From: JALZHR01 sp036388635
GTDB taxonomy: Bacteria; Acidobacteriota; Blastocatellia; Pyrinomonadales; Pyrinomonadaceae
Reading direction: 5' to 3'
Length of the DNA stretch: 38,113 bases
NCBI GenBank assembly: GCA_036388635.1
Contig: DASVRL010000389.1
Location: 1 to 38,113 of the forward strand
The notes under the pieces were generated by a model, which had not been told where the DNA came from, searched no databases, and was given only the letters and a program-made list of their open reading frames with translations. Shown here piece by piece: positions 1-8,142 of the stretch. The translations under genes were made by a program, and so were the position numbers. Numbering within the stretch: position 1 is the stretch's first letter; every line of letters begins with the position of its first letter.

Positions 1-2679
1 GAAAAAGATAAAGATTATCGAATGTTCTGGCTCGAAACCGACGCTCGCTTCGACTCGATTCGCGGCGAAAAAGAGTTTCAGGAAATGGTCGATTCGCTGG
101 CGAGGCTGAAAAACGTCAACCCGATCGTCGCGCATTTCACATTCGAGAAAAGCGTCGAGCCGACCGACACCGACGGCGCGATACATAAAACGGCGGTGAC
201 GAAAAGATTCGGCGAAACTTTCAGAAGCGAAGCGCCGAAAAGCAAAATGCCGGAACGCGAAGTCGCCGGAAAAGATGCGCGCCGTTTCGGCTGGCGACCG
301 GCTGCCGCCGCGCTCGCCGTTTTGCTTTTGATTGTCGGCGGCGTTTTAGGATTTTCGTATTATAAATACGGCACCTGGACGTTTTCCGCACCGTCTGCGC
401 CGACCGCCGGAGAAGCGCAGACTTTTATTCCCGGCAAAGTTATTCCGCTCACCTCGACAGCGGCGGTCGAAAAAAATCCGAAGCTTTCGCCCGATAAATC
501 CGAGGTTTTGTTCGTCAGCAACCGCGAGGGCAACAGCGAGATTTACGTGATGGATTTCGACGGCTCAAGCTTGCGCCGCGTCACGAATAACAAAACCGAG
601 GAAACCAGCGCCAACTGGTCGCCGGACGGCAAGCGCATCGTCTTTGAAAGCTATTCGCAAATCGGCGTCGAAAGCGACATCTGGATAATGGACGCCGACG
701 GCTCGAACCAGCAGAATCTGACGAATTTTCCAGGGTTGGATATGCGCCCGATTTTCTCGCCCGACGGTTCGAAAATCGCTTTCGGCAGCAACCGGAGTTT
801 AAACGATCGCCGCGAGGCGAACATCTGGGTGATGAACGCCGACGGCTCGAGTCCGAAACAACTGACCGACAACACGGCGTTTGAATCCGACCCGAACTGG
901 TCGCCCGACAGCAAAAAAATCGCTTACACAAAGGCGATGACCGGCAGCGTTTTCGACATCTGGATGATGAACGCCGACGGCTCGGAGCAGACAAACGTGA
1001 GCAACACCGACAAGGCGGACGAAGCCTTGCCGGTTTTTTCGCCTGACGGCAAGCGCTTTGTTTATTCGACCAACTTTGAAAGCCTCAGCCCGCGTTACGA
1101 TTTGTGGGTGATGACGACGGACGGCGAAAATCGCCAGCGCGTGACGATAAATCCGGCGAACGATTTGGAAGCCGTCTGGCTTTCGGATACGAAACTCGTT
1201 TTTCAGAGCAACCGCGAGACGAATTATAAAATTTATCAAACCGATCTTAACGACTCGGAAGTTCCGGCTGACCGCCGACCGAAAGCCGTCAATTCGATTG
1301 CGATTCTGCCGTTTAATCTGGTGAATCTGAATCAGACGGACGAGCATTTAAGTCTCGGCATCGCCGAAGCCATCACGTCGCGGCTCGGTCAAATCAAACA
1401 ATTGTCCGTACGCCCCGTGAATGCCAGCAGCAAAAAAGCCGCTTCCGCCGAAGAAGCGGTCAACATCGGGCGCGAATTAGCCGCCAATTACGTTTTGTTC
1501 ACGCAGCTTGAACGCGTGAACGAACAGCTGCAGATCACCGCCGCTTTGCAAAACACGGAAAAAGGCGAAGCCGTCTGGTCGGAAAAATTTTCCCTCCGCG
1601 AAAACGAGCTTTCGCAATTGCAGTATCTGATTGCCGAGCGCGTCGTGCAGAATCTGAGTCTCGAATTGAGCCTGAACGAGCGCGAGACGCTCAACCGGAA
1701 AACCACGCTCAACGAGGAAGCCTATCAATTTTATCTCGCCGGGCGCTACAATCTGGCGAAGCGCAAAACCGAAAATTTCAAAATCGCGCTGGTTAACTTT
1801 GAACAGGCAATCGCGCTCGACCCGAAATTTGCGCAGGCTTACGCCGGTCTGGCGGACGCCTACGCGCTGATGAATCTTTATCCGCCCGCCCCGCCCGACG
1901 GTTATCGAAAGGCGCGAGAAAATGCCGAAAAAGCTTTGGGTCTGGACGACCAGTCAGCCGACGCCAACGCGACGCTCGGACTTGTCGAATTTTACGGCGA
2001 GCGGCGTTTCGCCGAAGCGGAAAAACATCTGCGCCGCGCCATCGAGCTGAATCCGAGTTACTCGCAGGCGCGCCACTGGCTGGCTTTGGTTTTAAGCGCG
2101 GGCGGAAAATCGGACGAGGCTCTGCGTCAAATCGAAATCGCCGAACGCCTCGACCCGCAGTCGCTCTTCGCCGTCGCCGCGCACGGCAATATTCTGCTTT
2201 ACGCGCGTCAATACGGGCTTGCCGCCGAGCAATATCGCAAAATTCTGCGCCGCGATGCCGGATTTATCAATGCCTATATGGGTTTGCGCCGCGCGCTCGA
2301 GCTGCAGGGCGAATTTGACGAGGCGATGAGTGTGCTCGGTCAGGAAAGAATCTATCACGCGGGCAGCAACGAATTTCATCTGCGCTTAAGTCTGGCGGAA
2401 ACTTACGCGGCGGGCGGAAAAAAAGCCGAAGCCGAAAAAGCGATTGCCGAAGCCTTTTCGCTGCCCGACGCCGATAAGCTGCAAAAAACGTCGGCGTATC
2501 ATATCTCGACCATTTACGCTCTGCTCGGTAATACAAACGAAACCTTAAAATGGCTGCGCGTCACCGAAGCCGAAAAACGCAACGAGATAAATTTTATTGC
2601 CGTCAGCCCTTTCTTCGATAACGTTCGCGAAAACGCGCAGTTCAGCGAATTCCGGCGGCGCGTTTTACCTTCAAACTAA
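1..2679 (+). CDS. Membrane-anchored PD40 propeller / TolB_N / TPR protein, 5' partial
   Basis: The frame is open to the first base of the window, so the true start lies outside; the ATG at 22 is internal. The first codons (FWLETDARFDSIRG) match the usual end of a TPR module (compare WLGVDPQFDVLRGDARY in the kinase at 10009), so another TPR module probably precedes. Then come a basic linker, one membrane helix (about codons 98-120), a six-bladed PD40 propeller (about 140-420, repeats of the type WSPDGKRIVF and IWIMDADGS), a TolB_N/FlgO-like domain from about 430 (SIAILPFNL), and TPRs from about 574 to the end. This order suggests a cytoplasmic N-terminal part with propeller and TPRs on the other side of the membrane. 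Such proteins are common in Acidobacteriota as signalling or scaffold proteins; the ligand is unknown. The missing N-terminus could be a kinase or a winged-helix DNA-binding domain. Confidence 0.8.
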   Translation, partial: EKDKDYRMFWLETDARFDSIRGEKEFQEMVDSLARLKNVNPIVAHFTFEKSVEPTDTDGAIHKTAVTKRFGETFRSEAPKSKMPEREVAGKDARRFGWRPAAAALAVLLLIVGGVLGFSYYKYGTWTFSAPSAPTAGEAQTFIPGKVIPLTSTAAVEKNPKLSPDKSEVLFVSNREGNSEIYVMDFDGSSLRRVTNNKTEETSANWSPDGKRIVFESYSQIGVESDIWIMDADGSNQQNLTNFPGLDMRPIFSPDGSKIAFGSNRSLNDRREANIWVMNADGSSPKQLTDNTAFESDPNWSPDSKKIAYTKAMTGSVFDIWMMNADGSEQTNVSNTDKADEALPVFSPDGKRFVYSTNFESLSPRYDLWVMTTDGENRQRVTINPANDLEAVWLSDTKLVFQSNRETNYKIYQTDLNDSEVPADRRPKAVNSIAILPFNLVNLNQTDEHLSLGIAEAITSRLGQIKQLSVRPVNASSKKAASAEEAVNIGRELAANYVLFTQLERVNEQLQITAALQNTEKGEAVWSEKFSLRENELSQLQYLIAERVVQNLSLELSLNERETLNRKTTLNEEAYQFYLAGRYNLAKRKTENFKIALVNFEQAIALDPKFAQAYAGLADAYALMNLYPPAPPDGYRKARENAEKALGLDDQSADANATLGLVEFYGERRFAEAEKHLRRAIELNPSYSQARHWLALVLSAGGKSDEALRQIEIAERLDPQSLFAVAAHGNILLYARQYGLAAEQYRKILRRDAGFINAYMGLRRALELQGEFDEAMSVLGQERIYHAGSNEFHLRLSLAETYAAGGKKAEAEKAIAEAFSLPDADKLQKTSAYHISTIYALLGNTNETLKWLRVTEAEKRNEINFIAVSPFFDNVRENAQFSEFRRRVLPSN

Positions 2680-2732
2680 ATCGAGGCGAGTCCGGTTTAA
2701 AAAATAATTGAACCGCAAAGACGCACGGATAA

Positions 2733-2830
2733 GAAAAAAAATTGACAGGAGCAACACAGGATTTACTAAGGATAAGAAAGATGATTTTCTTTCTCCTGCG
2801 TATTGTGTTATTCCTGTCAATTTTCTTTTC
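2733..2830 (+). terminator. Long nested stem-loop downstream of the propeller/TPR gene
   Basis: AAAATTGACAGGA (2738-2750) pairs exactly with TCCTGTCAATTTT (2812-2824). AACACA (2753-2758) pairs with TGTGTT (2804-2809), and an inner AGAAAG (2775-2780) pairs with CTTTCT (2789-2794). The outer right arm runs into a T-rich stretch (TTTTCTTTTC), so it can act as a terminator for the + strand gene ending at 2679. It is much longer than a typical intrinsic terminator and may be a dispersed intergenic palindrome. Confidence 0.65.
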
Positions 2831-2982
2831 AGCTCGGCGGTGAAAAATCATTTTGCGTAGGACGAAGTAAAGCATATTTTGCGGAGATAACCGTTCTTCT
2901 GCAAATAAATACTTTACTCCGTCCAGCGCCGTCCGTTCGGGTTTGAGCGTGATAAAACCGGACGCGCGGCGCGCTTTGTCGG

Positions 2983-3009
2983 AAAAGCGGGCGACTCTGG
3001 ATTCGCCCG
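2983..3009 (-). terminator. Intrinsic terminator of the lipoprotein/DUF6683/membrane-protein unit
   Basis: On the minus strand CGGGCGA (3003-3009) pairs with TCGCCCG (2988-2994) around an 8-base loop, followed by CTTTTCC. It lies 27 bp after the stop codon at 3036. The T-tract is short, so its strength is uncertain. Confidence 0.5.
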
Positions 3010-3035
3010 TCTTCCGAATTGTTTCCGGCGCGGCT

Positions 3036-3413
3036 TTACGCTTCGCGTCTTTCTTTCGTTTTAAGAAAGGCGGCGACGAAAAGCGCGCCGAGAATTAAAT
3101 CCAAAATTCCCGCGCCGAGCATCATCGCGGGCAAACGGTTTTGCCAAAACAAAACGATGGCGGCAATGCCGAAACTGAATTTTTCAAACATCGCCGGAAT
3201 CATCATCGGACGATAACGCGCCGGCTCGCGGGAAATAATCAGAAAAGCGATTTGCCACGCCAGCGCGACGCCCGTAAAACCGTAATAATATTCGGGATGC
3301 GTTATCGCCGGCGGAAAATCCCGACCCGTTTTCGCTTCGAGAAAATACTGCGGCGCGAGCGCCAGCAAACCGTAAATTGCGGCAATCAGAAATGTGTACC
3401 GGGAAAACTTCAT
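3036..3413 (-). CDS. Small four-helix membrane protein
   Basis: A 125-aa hydrophobic protein with about four predicted membrane helices (near residues 5-23, 47-63, 75-95 and 98-118), a basic C-terminal tail (KTKERREA) and no enzyme motif that I recognise. The start MKFSRYTF at 3413 is chosen over an ATG ten codons upstream because a purine-rich GAAAAAGAAAAG precedes it. It begins 49 bp after the stop of the DUF6683-like gene and has no promoter of its own that I can see, so it is probably the last gene of a three-gene unit starting at the lipoprotein. Function unknown; proteins of this shape are usually annotated as hypothetical membrane proteins. Confidence 0.75.
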   Translation of the reverse strand: MKFSRYTFLIAAIYGLLALAPQYFLEAKTGRDFPPAITHPEYYYGFTGVALAWQIAFLIISREPARYRPMMIPAMFEKFSFGIAAIVLFWQNRLPAMMLGAGILDLILGALFVAAFLKTKERREA

Positions 3414-3462
3414 CTTTTCTTTTTCAAAAGCGGCGCGCAGCAAAACTCCGCGCGCCTTTACA

Positions 3463-4266
3463 TTAAAAGCCGAATTGCACGCCGTCTTCAGTAAAATTGA
3501 TTTCGTTCAGCGAGCGTCTAAAGAACTGCGACAAAATCGTTTTCGCCAAATCCTTGCCTTTGGCGGCGATTTCGGCGTCGCCTTTTTCGGTGCCTTCGCG
3601 GTAAAGCATCATCGCCAAACCGCCGGTGATGACGAACGTTTCATACATTTTTTGTTTATCGGCGTCCGCCATTTTTTTGAAGCCGTCGCTTGATGCGAGC
3701 AGCGCGTTGACGTCCTGCAAAAGGGCTTCGGTCTGTTTTTCCGAAAGCTCGCTTCTGCCGTCGTAAAGAATCGAGCGGCTCGTCGCCAACGCAAAAGTCG
3801 CCGCGCCCGCCACGTTGTTTTTCAGGCGCGTTTCTTTATTAGTAACCAGCATTTCCTCGTAATTTTTGAGCAGCTCGCGCGAAACTTTGATGAGCGTCTG
3901 ATTGTCTTCCGGTTTGGCATCGACCAGCGACGCGCCGAAAACGGCGGGCATCATCGGCGCCGGATTTGATTTAAACGAAGTTTCCGTTAAAGGCGCGCGG
4001 CGCAGAATGTTTTCCGCCGGCGCGCTCGTTTGATTGCCGCCGCCAGAGCGTCTGCCTTCCATCGCGTCGGCGAGCTGAGTTTTGCCCGCCGCGCGAATCC
4101 GCGCCGCCTCCCAGCGCTTCTGGAAAAGCAGGTTCATATTGCTGTTGACCCAGATGTTGCTGCTGCCGCTGTAATTGTAGTTATACTGCGCGCTCGCACT
4201 TTGCGCCGCGGCGGCAAATGACAAAACCGTAAAAATGAATGCGAAAAGATAAGTTATTTTTTTCAT
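3463..4266 (-). CDS. Secreted DUF6683-like protein
   Basis: A 267-aa protein with a clear signal peptide (residues 1 to about 26, cleavage near SASAQ). A region rich in Tyr, Asn and Ser follows (YNYNYSGSS), then a mainly helical body containing NNVAGAATFALATS, which resembles DUF6683 (assignment from memory, not searched). AAAGGAA lies upstream of the ATG. It starts 43 bp after the stop of the lipoprotein gene, so the two are probably co-transcribed from the promoter at 4823-4852. The body has several conserved-looking helices ending in a short beta-like tail (EDGVQFGF). It is exported to the periplasm; the activity is unknown. Confidence 0.75.
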   Translation of the reverse strand: MKKITYLFAFIFTVLSFAAAAQSASAQYNYNYSGSSNIWVNSNMNLLFQKRWEAARIRAAGKTQLADAMEGRRSGGGNQTSAPAENILRRAPLTETSFKSNPAPMMPAVFGASLVDAKPEDNQTLIKVSRELLKNYEEMLVTNKETRLKNNVAGAATFALATSRSILYDGRSELSEKQTEALLQDVNALLASSDGFKKMADADKQKMYETFVITGGLAMMLYREGTEKGDAEIAAKGKDLAKTILSQFFRRSLNEINFTEDGVQFGF

Positions 4267-4309
4267 AGCGCGAGTTCCTTTTCTATTTAATCGTTTCTTC
4301 GGTTATAAA

Positions 4310-4786
4310 TTATTTCAATTCGGCGACTTCCTTGTAGCCGTAGCTTTCGTAAAGCATCCATTTGCCGCTCAAAAGCTTCTGGACGTTGGCGACGATATGG
4401 TCTTCCGCCCACTGCTTGGGAAATTCCGCGTCGTAATCGCCGCTGCTGACGGCTTTCGCGTATTTGACGTAATCTTCGACCTGCGAATCGTCGTCAACCA
4501 GAATCAACTGCGCTTTCGGCTCTTCTTCGTGCAGCTTCTGCGCCGTTTCAATCAACTGCTCGCGGCTCAGGTCAGCCGGAATTTTGTAGTAGACGAATTC
4601 CAGACCGCGCAGGCTGTAGCTGTCGAGGCGCGTCGTTTCGCCGCCGCTGTTTTCGGTTTTCGTCGCGCGGGTTTCGGTTTGATTTTTTAAATCCGTGCTG
4701 CCGGGTTTGGCTTCTGAGCGATTGCACGCCAGGCTGATGCCTAAAAGTAAAATTAAGACGAGTAAAATATTAAGTTGGTTTTTCAT
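4310..4786 (-). CDS. Putative lipoprotein
   Basis: A 158-aa protein whose N-terminus is a lipoprotein-type signal (hydrophobic residues 5-20, then Cys21 in the context GISLAC). The lipobox is slightly unusual, with Ser rather than Leu at -3, but the Cys position is right. A charged low-complexity linker follows, then a small alpha/beta domain (about 55-158) with the motif LRGLEFVYYKIPADLSREQLIETA. This suggests a small soluble domain anchored to a membrane. AGGAGAG precedes the ATG. It is the first gene of a unit with the DUF6683-like and four-helix proteins, under the shared ECF-like promoter 37 bp upstream. No known family recognised. Confidence 0.75.
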   Translation of the reverse strand: MKNQLNILLVLILLLGISLACNRSEAKPGSTDLKNQTETRATKTENSGGETTRLDSYSLRGLEFVYYKIPADLSREQLIETAQKLHEEEPKAQLILVDDDSQVEDYVKYAKAVSSGDYDAEFPKQWAEDHIVANVQKLLSGKWMLYESYGYKEVAELK

Positions 4787-4822
4787 TGGGATGCTCTCCT
4801 GTAAAAATTGTCGGTCACTTGT

Positions 4823-4852
4823 TAAAGCGGAAATCGAGCCGGAAAAGTATCA
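4823..4852 (-). promoter_or_regulatory. ECF-like promoter, site A (lipoprotein unit)
   Basis: On the minus strand TGATACTTTT (4843-4852), 13 bases, then CGCTTTA (4823-4829), 37 bp before the start codon at 4786. This is one of nine matching sites; see the finding on the shared promoter. Confidence 0.75.
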
Positions 4853-4965
4853 GAAAAAGTCGGCGTACAGAAGCCGGAAGGCGACAGGCGGCAGACGGTT
4901 CGGTGTTGAAGTTTACCGTTGAATATTCTCGCCGGAACGCGTCGCGGCGCGGCGTCCGGTCTTCT

Positions 4966-5003
4966 AAAAAAAGAGGCGTTCCCGCGGTTTGCGGAAACGC
5001 CTC
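4966..5003 (-). terminator. Intrinsic terminator of the DUF4870 gene
   Basis: On the minus strand GAGGCGTTTCCGC (4991-5003) pairs with GCGGGAACGCCTC (4973-4985) with one mismatch, followed directly by TTTTTTT (4966-4972). It lies about 42 bp after the stop at 5045. Confidence 0.9.
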
Positions 5004-5044
5004 AGACATATTAACAGAACCAGGAACCGGTAAAAGCCGAATGA

Positions 5045-5461
5045 TTATTTCGCGCTCATATTTTCGGCGTATTTGCCGACCACCGGCAGCCGGTACATTT
5101 CGCCTTTATAGGCTTTCACCAGACACATAATCCACGCGCCGAGAATCGCCAGCGCCAGCGCCATCCAAACGAGCAGCGAGCCGAGCGAGATGATGATTCC
5201 CAGATACGGCGAAATCGCGCCCGCCACCAGCATCAGAACGCCGATGACGATGCTTAAAACAATCGTCAGGGCAAAAATGCCGAGACCGAAGAAAAGCGAT
5301 TGCCAGGCGTGAAAACGCACCAGCCGATTCTGCTTTTCGGTCGCGATAACGAGAATGCTCGTCACCGGAACCCAGATGTAGCTGACCAGCGCCGCCGCGT
5401 TCGGCGAAAGCCCGAAACTCGATTGAGCGTTCATTGAATTGTTTGCAACTTGATATGACAT
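5045..5461 (-). CDS. DUF4870-type membrane protein
   Basis: A 138-aa integral membrane protein with three to four helices. The pattern LSPNAAALVSYIWVPVTSI, then RFHAWQSLFFG, then IWVPV-like hydrophobic blocks and a terminal CLVKAYKGEMYRLPVVGKYA is characteristic of DUF4870, the small Tic20-like family. The start at 5461 is chosen because AAAGGAA lies 6-12 bases upstream and because the ECF-like promoter at 5509-5538 falls inside any longer reading frame. It is a single-gene unit bounded by that promoter and the terminator at 4966-5003. The family has no established function. Confidence 0.88.
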   Translation of the reverse strand: MSYQVANNSMNAQSSFGLSPNAAALVSYIWVPVTSILVIATEKQNRLVRFHAWQSLFFGLGIFALTIVLSIVIGVLMLVAGAISPYLGIIISLGSLLVWMALALAILGAWIMCLVKAYKGEMYRLPVVGKYAENMSAK

Positions 5462-5508
5462 AAAAAATTCCTTTGTTGATGAATAGATATAAGTTTTGTT
5501 CTGACTGG

Positions 5509-5538
5509 TAAGGCGGAGAATTGCGGCGAAAAGTATCA
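5509..5538 (-). promoter_or_regulatory. ECF-like promoter, site B (DUF4870 gene)
   Basis: On the minus strand TGATACTTTT (5529-5538), 13 bases, then CGCCTTA (5509-5515), 48 bp before the start at 5461. It is preceded by CGCC and a T-rich block (TTTTTTTCGCC), a context also seen at sites D, E and G. Confidence 0.8.
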
Positions 5539-5566
5539 GGCGAAAAAAAGTTTTTCCGGAAAAAAG

Positions 5567-5612
5567 AAAACTCGCCGAAACGAATCTGGTAAGAAACATT
5601 TCAGCGAGTTTT
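5567..5612 (-). terminator. Intrinsic terminator of the secreted hydrolase gene
   Basis: On the minus strand AAAACTCGCTGAAA (5599-5612) pairs with TTTCGGCGAGTTTT (5567-5580), 14 bp with one G:T pair, then TTCTTTTTTCC. It lies 27 bp past the stop at 5640. Confidence 0.85.
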
Positions 5613-5639
5613 GCGGGCGGTTTGCCAATCGTTATTTCT

Positions 5640-7994
5640 CTAATTGGCGGCGTCTTTCCACGTGGCGACAATCGTTTCGTGCTCGCGGTCGGAAGTGTTT
5701 TCGAGCTTCAATTTCCACGTTGCGGCTGCGACGCTGCGGTTGACGAAAATCGAACGAAACCACAAATTCGCTTCGGGCGTTTTCGTCAGATTTTTGCCGA
5801 GAATTTCGCCCTTGTCGCTGAAAAGCGTGGCTGATACGCCGGCGTCAGCCATAAACGTGATGCCGAAATTTTGCGCCGTCTGGACGGGAATTTCGATTTC
5901 GATTGACTGCCTGGGCGCGAGCTTGAACGCTTTCGCAAAATCGGGTTTGTAATAATCTTTATCAATCGCGCCGACATTGGAAACCTCGTTTGAAATCGGC
6001 GTCCGGTACGAGGCATTCATAAAATACGCGCCGAATTGATTCTGCCGCTGCTGCTGCTGTCCGGTTCGATTAGGCATCTGGGGCATTTCGGGATTGTGGT
6101 CGCCTTTCGGTCCGATTGCCACGTGCGGTTTGACGAAATTCGAGAAATCTTTCGTGCCGGTCAAATCGGTGTGCAGGCTGTCGGACAAGCCCGTGTCTTT
6201 GATTGTCCAATGCGCCGACGGCACCTGCACGACGCCGTCGCCCGCGCCCGACCACTTGCAGACGGTCGGCACCGGATTTCCGGCGAGCGCGGAGAATTTC
6301 ACGCCTTTGCGCTGCGTGATGACTTTGTTGAAACCTTCGACGTAATCCTGCTGCAACTGGCGCACGGCTTCGACCTGTTTGCCGACCAGCGCAAAGGCAT
6401 TGTCCATAATATCGGCGCACGGGCTGCCCTGATTCGGCGTGCCGAGCATCACCAGATGCGCGATTCGCGGGCGACCGTCCTCGGAATTGTTCTGCATAAT
6501 CTGGTCGATGTAATAACGCGAAATCAGCCCGCCCATCGAATGCGCCACGACATCGACGTGCCACGCATTGCGGTCTTTCTGAGCGTATTCGATGTATGTT
6601 TTAAGCTTGTGCGCGTTGTCGGCGATTGAATCGGTCTGTTCCGAAGACATAAATGTCGTGCCCGTGTTCATCACGCCGTGTTCGGGCTTTTCGCCGACCG
6701 GAAACGCTTTCCAATCGTAAGAGTGCGAAGTCGTTAAGATATTCTGCCACGGCAGCCACGCTCCCCAATTGCTCCAGAGTCCGTGAACAAGCACGAGCGG
6801 TTTCGGCGCGACTTTCAGATTTTCCGTCTCTTCGCCAATCTTTTTGCTGTTTTCTTCCAGCTCGGCTTTGATGCGCTGGACGAGGCGCGGGCGACCGTCG
6901 TCGAACCACGCATAGCCCGATGAATCCCAGACCATTTCGACCGTTTCTTCCGTATTCGCCTCGACGCGTACCGAAGCGACATCATCTTTCAGCGGCGCGT
7001 CGGGGCGCGCGCCGTCCCATTTGTCGCCTTTGTAGGTTTCCTTGAAACGCACGTCGGCGTATTTCGTTTCGCCCGAAGTATTGAGGACTTTTGCCTTGAT
7101 TTTAACGAGATTTCCGTCAATCGTGCCGCGCTGCTCGACGATTTCCTGCCAGTCGTTCCAGTTCGGATACTTCATATCTTCAAACTGCAAATCCGTGATG
7201 CGCAGCGGCGCGCCGCATTTTTCCAGGCTCCAGCTGATTGTTTCCGTCACGTTCTGCCACGTTTTCGAATAGCTTCCCGAAAGACGATTCGGGTCGGACG
7301 GATTGATGCGGTCTTTGCCTTCGCTGGTTAAGGAGTTGCCCTCGACGCTCGTCGGCGTTTCCGGCAGCGTCAAATCTTTGCCTTTTTTCGGTTGGCACTG
7401 CCCGCTGAAGCTGGAAGTTTCCTTGCCGGTCGTCAGCGCCTGAATTTGCGGCAAGCCGACGCTCACCGTGTAGGTGCCGTCCGCGTTGACGCCGACATTA
7501 ACGTTCGCCTCGGCATTGGTCGCGTTTCCGGTCGTTTCGGTTTTCGTCAGGAAATTTCCGGTCATCACCTGAAAAGTCTTGCCGCGGTCGCACGAATTTT
7601 CTTCTCTGGCGATGGTTTTGTCGATTGATGAAAACTTATGCTCGATGCGCGCTTTGCCGAGGTTCGAGCCGTTTTTTTCCGGGGCTTCGAGAACGGCGAC
7701 CGACGCTTTGTAGTTGTATCGCATCTCCCAATCGCGCTTGTCCTCGCCGCGATTTGAAACGCGCTTGACGGTTTTGCTGTCGGTCGTCGTCTGCGTTCGC
7801 GTATAGGTGACATTGCCGGTCCACGCGCCGGAGCATTTCGGCGCGGATTTATTCGGCTGATTGCCCGCAGTCTGTTGATTCGAAGCGCGACGCGTTTGCG
7901 CCAAAATATTGAGAACGTCGCCGTTTAAAACGCCGGCGCACAAAACGATTAAAAATAGTTTTTTGAAAAGTCCGTTTGATACGATTTTTTGCAT
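5640..7994 (-). CDS. Secreted alpha/beta hydrolase (lipase/PGAP1-like) with N-terminal four-cysteine domain
   Basis: A 784-aa exported protein. The start at 7994 has AAGGGAAA upstream and leaves the ECF-like promoter (8046-8075) outside the gene. The signal peptide ends near LNILAQTRRA. Residues 54-260 form a beta-rich region bounded and punctuated by Cys54, Cys135, Cys200 and Cys260, which is repeated in the 822-aa protein at 16401. The hydrolase domain spans about 395-640: VLVHGLW (His404, oxyanion strand), nucleophile Ser486 in AHSMGG, probable acid Asp586 in GAGDG and a candidate His608 (LHTDL). GTPNQGS is typical of triacylglycerol lipase and PGAP1-like folds. The last 140 residues look like a PPC-like beta domain. 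Substrate unknown; an extracellular or periplasmic lipase/esterase is likely. Monocistronic. Confidence 0.85.
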   Translation of the reverse strand: MQKIVSNGLFKKLFLIVLCAGVLNGDVLNILAQTRRASNQQTAGNQPNKSAPKCSGAWTGNVTYTRTQTTTDSKTVKRVSNRGEDKRDWEMRYNYKASVAVLEAPEKNGSNLGKARIEHKFSSIDKTIAREENSCDRGKTFQVMTGNFLTKTETTGNATNAEANVNVGVNADGTYTVSVGLPQIQALTTGKETSSFSGQCQPKKGKDLTLPETPTSVEGNSLTSEGKDRINPSDPNRLSGSYSKTWQNVTETISWSLEKCGAPLRITDLQFEDMKYPNWNDWQEIVEQRGTIDGNLVKIKAKVLNTSGETKYADVRFKETYKGDKWDGARPDAPLKDDVASVRVEANTEETVEMVWDSSGYAWFDDGRPRLVQRIKAELEENSKKIGEETENLKVAPKPLVLVHGLWSNWGAWLPWQNILTTSHSYDWKAFPVGEKPEHGVMNTGTTFMSSEQTDSIADNAHKLKTYIEYAQKDRNAWHVDVVAHSMGGLISRYYIDQIMQNNSEDGRPRIAHLVMLGTPNQGSPCADIMDNAFALVGKQVEAVRQLQQDYVEGFNKVITQRKGVKFSALAGNPVPTVCKWSGAGDGVVQVPSAHWTIKDTGLSDSLHTDLTGTKDFSNFVKPHVAIGPKGDHNPEMPQMPNRTGQQQQRQNQFGAYFMNASYRTPISNEVSNVGAIDKDYYKPDFAKAFKLAPRQSIEIEIPVQTAQNFGITFMADAGVSATLFSDKGEILGKNLTKTPEANLWFRSIFVNRSVAAATWKLKLENTSDREHETIVATWKDAAN

Positions 7995-8045
7995 GATTTC
8001 CCTTGAAAGTAACCCTCGTGACGACGGAAAAATTGTTTCTAACTG

Positions 8046-8075
8046 TATGGCGTAAACCGGCGGCAAAAAGTATCA
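8046..8075 (-). promoter_or_regulatory. ECF-like promoter, site C (hydrolase gene)
   Basis: On the minus strand TGATACTTTT (8066-8075), 13 bases, then CGCCATA (8046-8052), 52 bp before the start at 7994. The upstream end overlaps the right arm and T-tract of the terminator of the preceding gene. Confidence 0.78.
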
Positions 8076-8112
8076 GGCGGCGCCGAAGAAGATTTCCTTC
8101 GGCGCCGCCTGA
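8066..8112 (-). terminator. Intrinsic terminator fused to the next promoter
   Basis: On the minus strand TCAGGCGGCGCCGAAG (8097-8112) pairs perfectly with CTTCGGCGCCGCCTGA (8073-8088) over 16 bp with an 8-base loop. The T-rich tail TACTTTTT is also the -35 element of site C. It lies about 30 bp after the stop at 8143. Confidence 0.88.
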
Positions 8113-8142
8113 GTTTTATCGTCCGTAGATTACGAGATAAAT

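Larger units (their letters stand above)
2680..3035. other. Intergenic region between convergent genes, with hairpins
   Basis: These 356 bases lie between two convergent genes. They hold a long nested stem-loop (2733-2830) and a short terminator for the minus-strand unit (2983-3009), both listed separately. The AACCGCAAAGACGCACGG-like segment at 2709-2728 resembles low-complexity intergenic words seen in many large bacterial genomes. I see no convincing gene. Confidence 0.6.

Noticed and set aside
5462..5671. Extension of the DUF4870 gene upstream to 5671
   Set aside because: It would include the ECF-like promoter and a terminator, and the ATG at 5461 has a good ribosome site.
7995..8066. 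Extension of the hydrolase gene upstream to 8066
   Set aside because: It would overlap the promoter's -10 element and put residues before an otherwise normal signal peptide.
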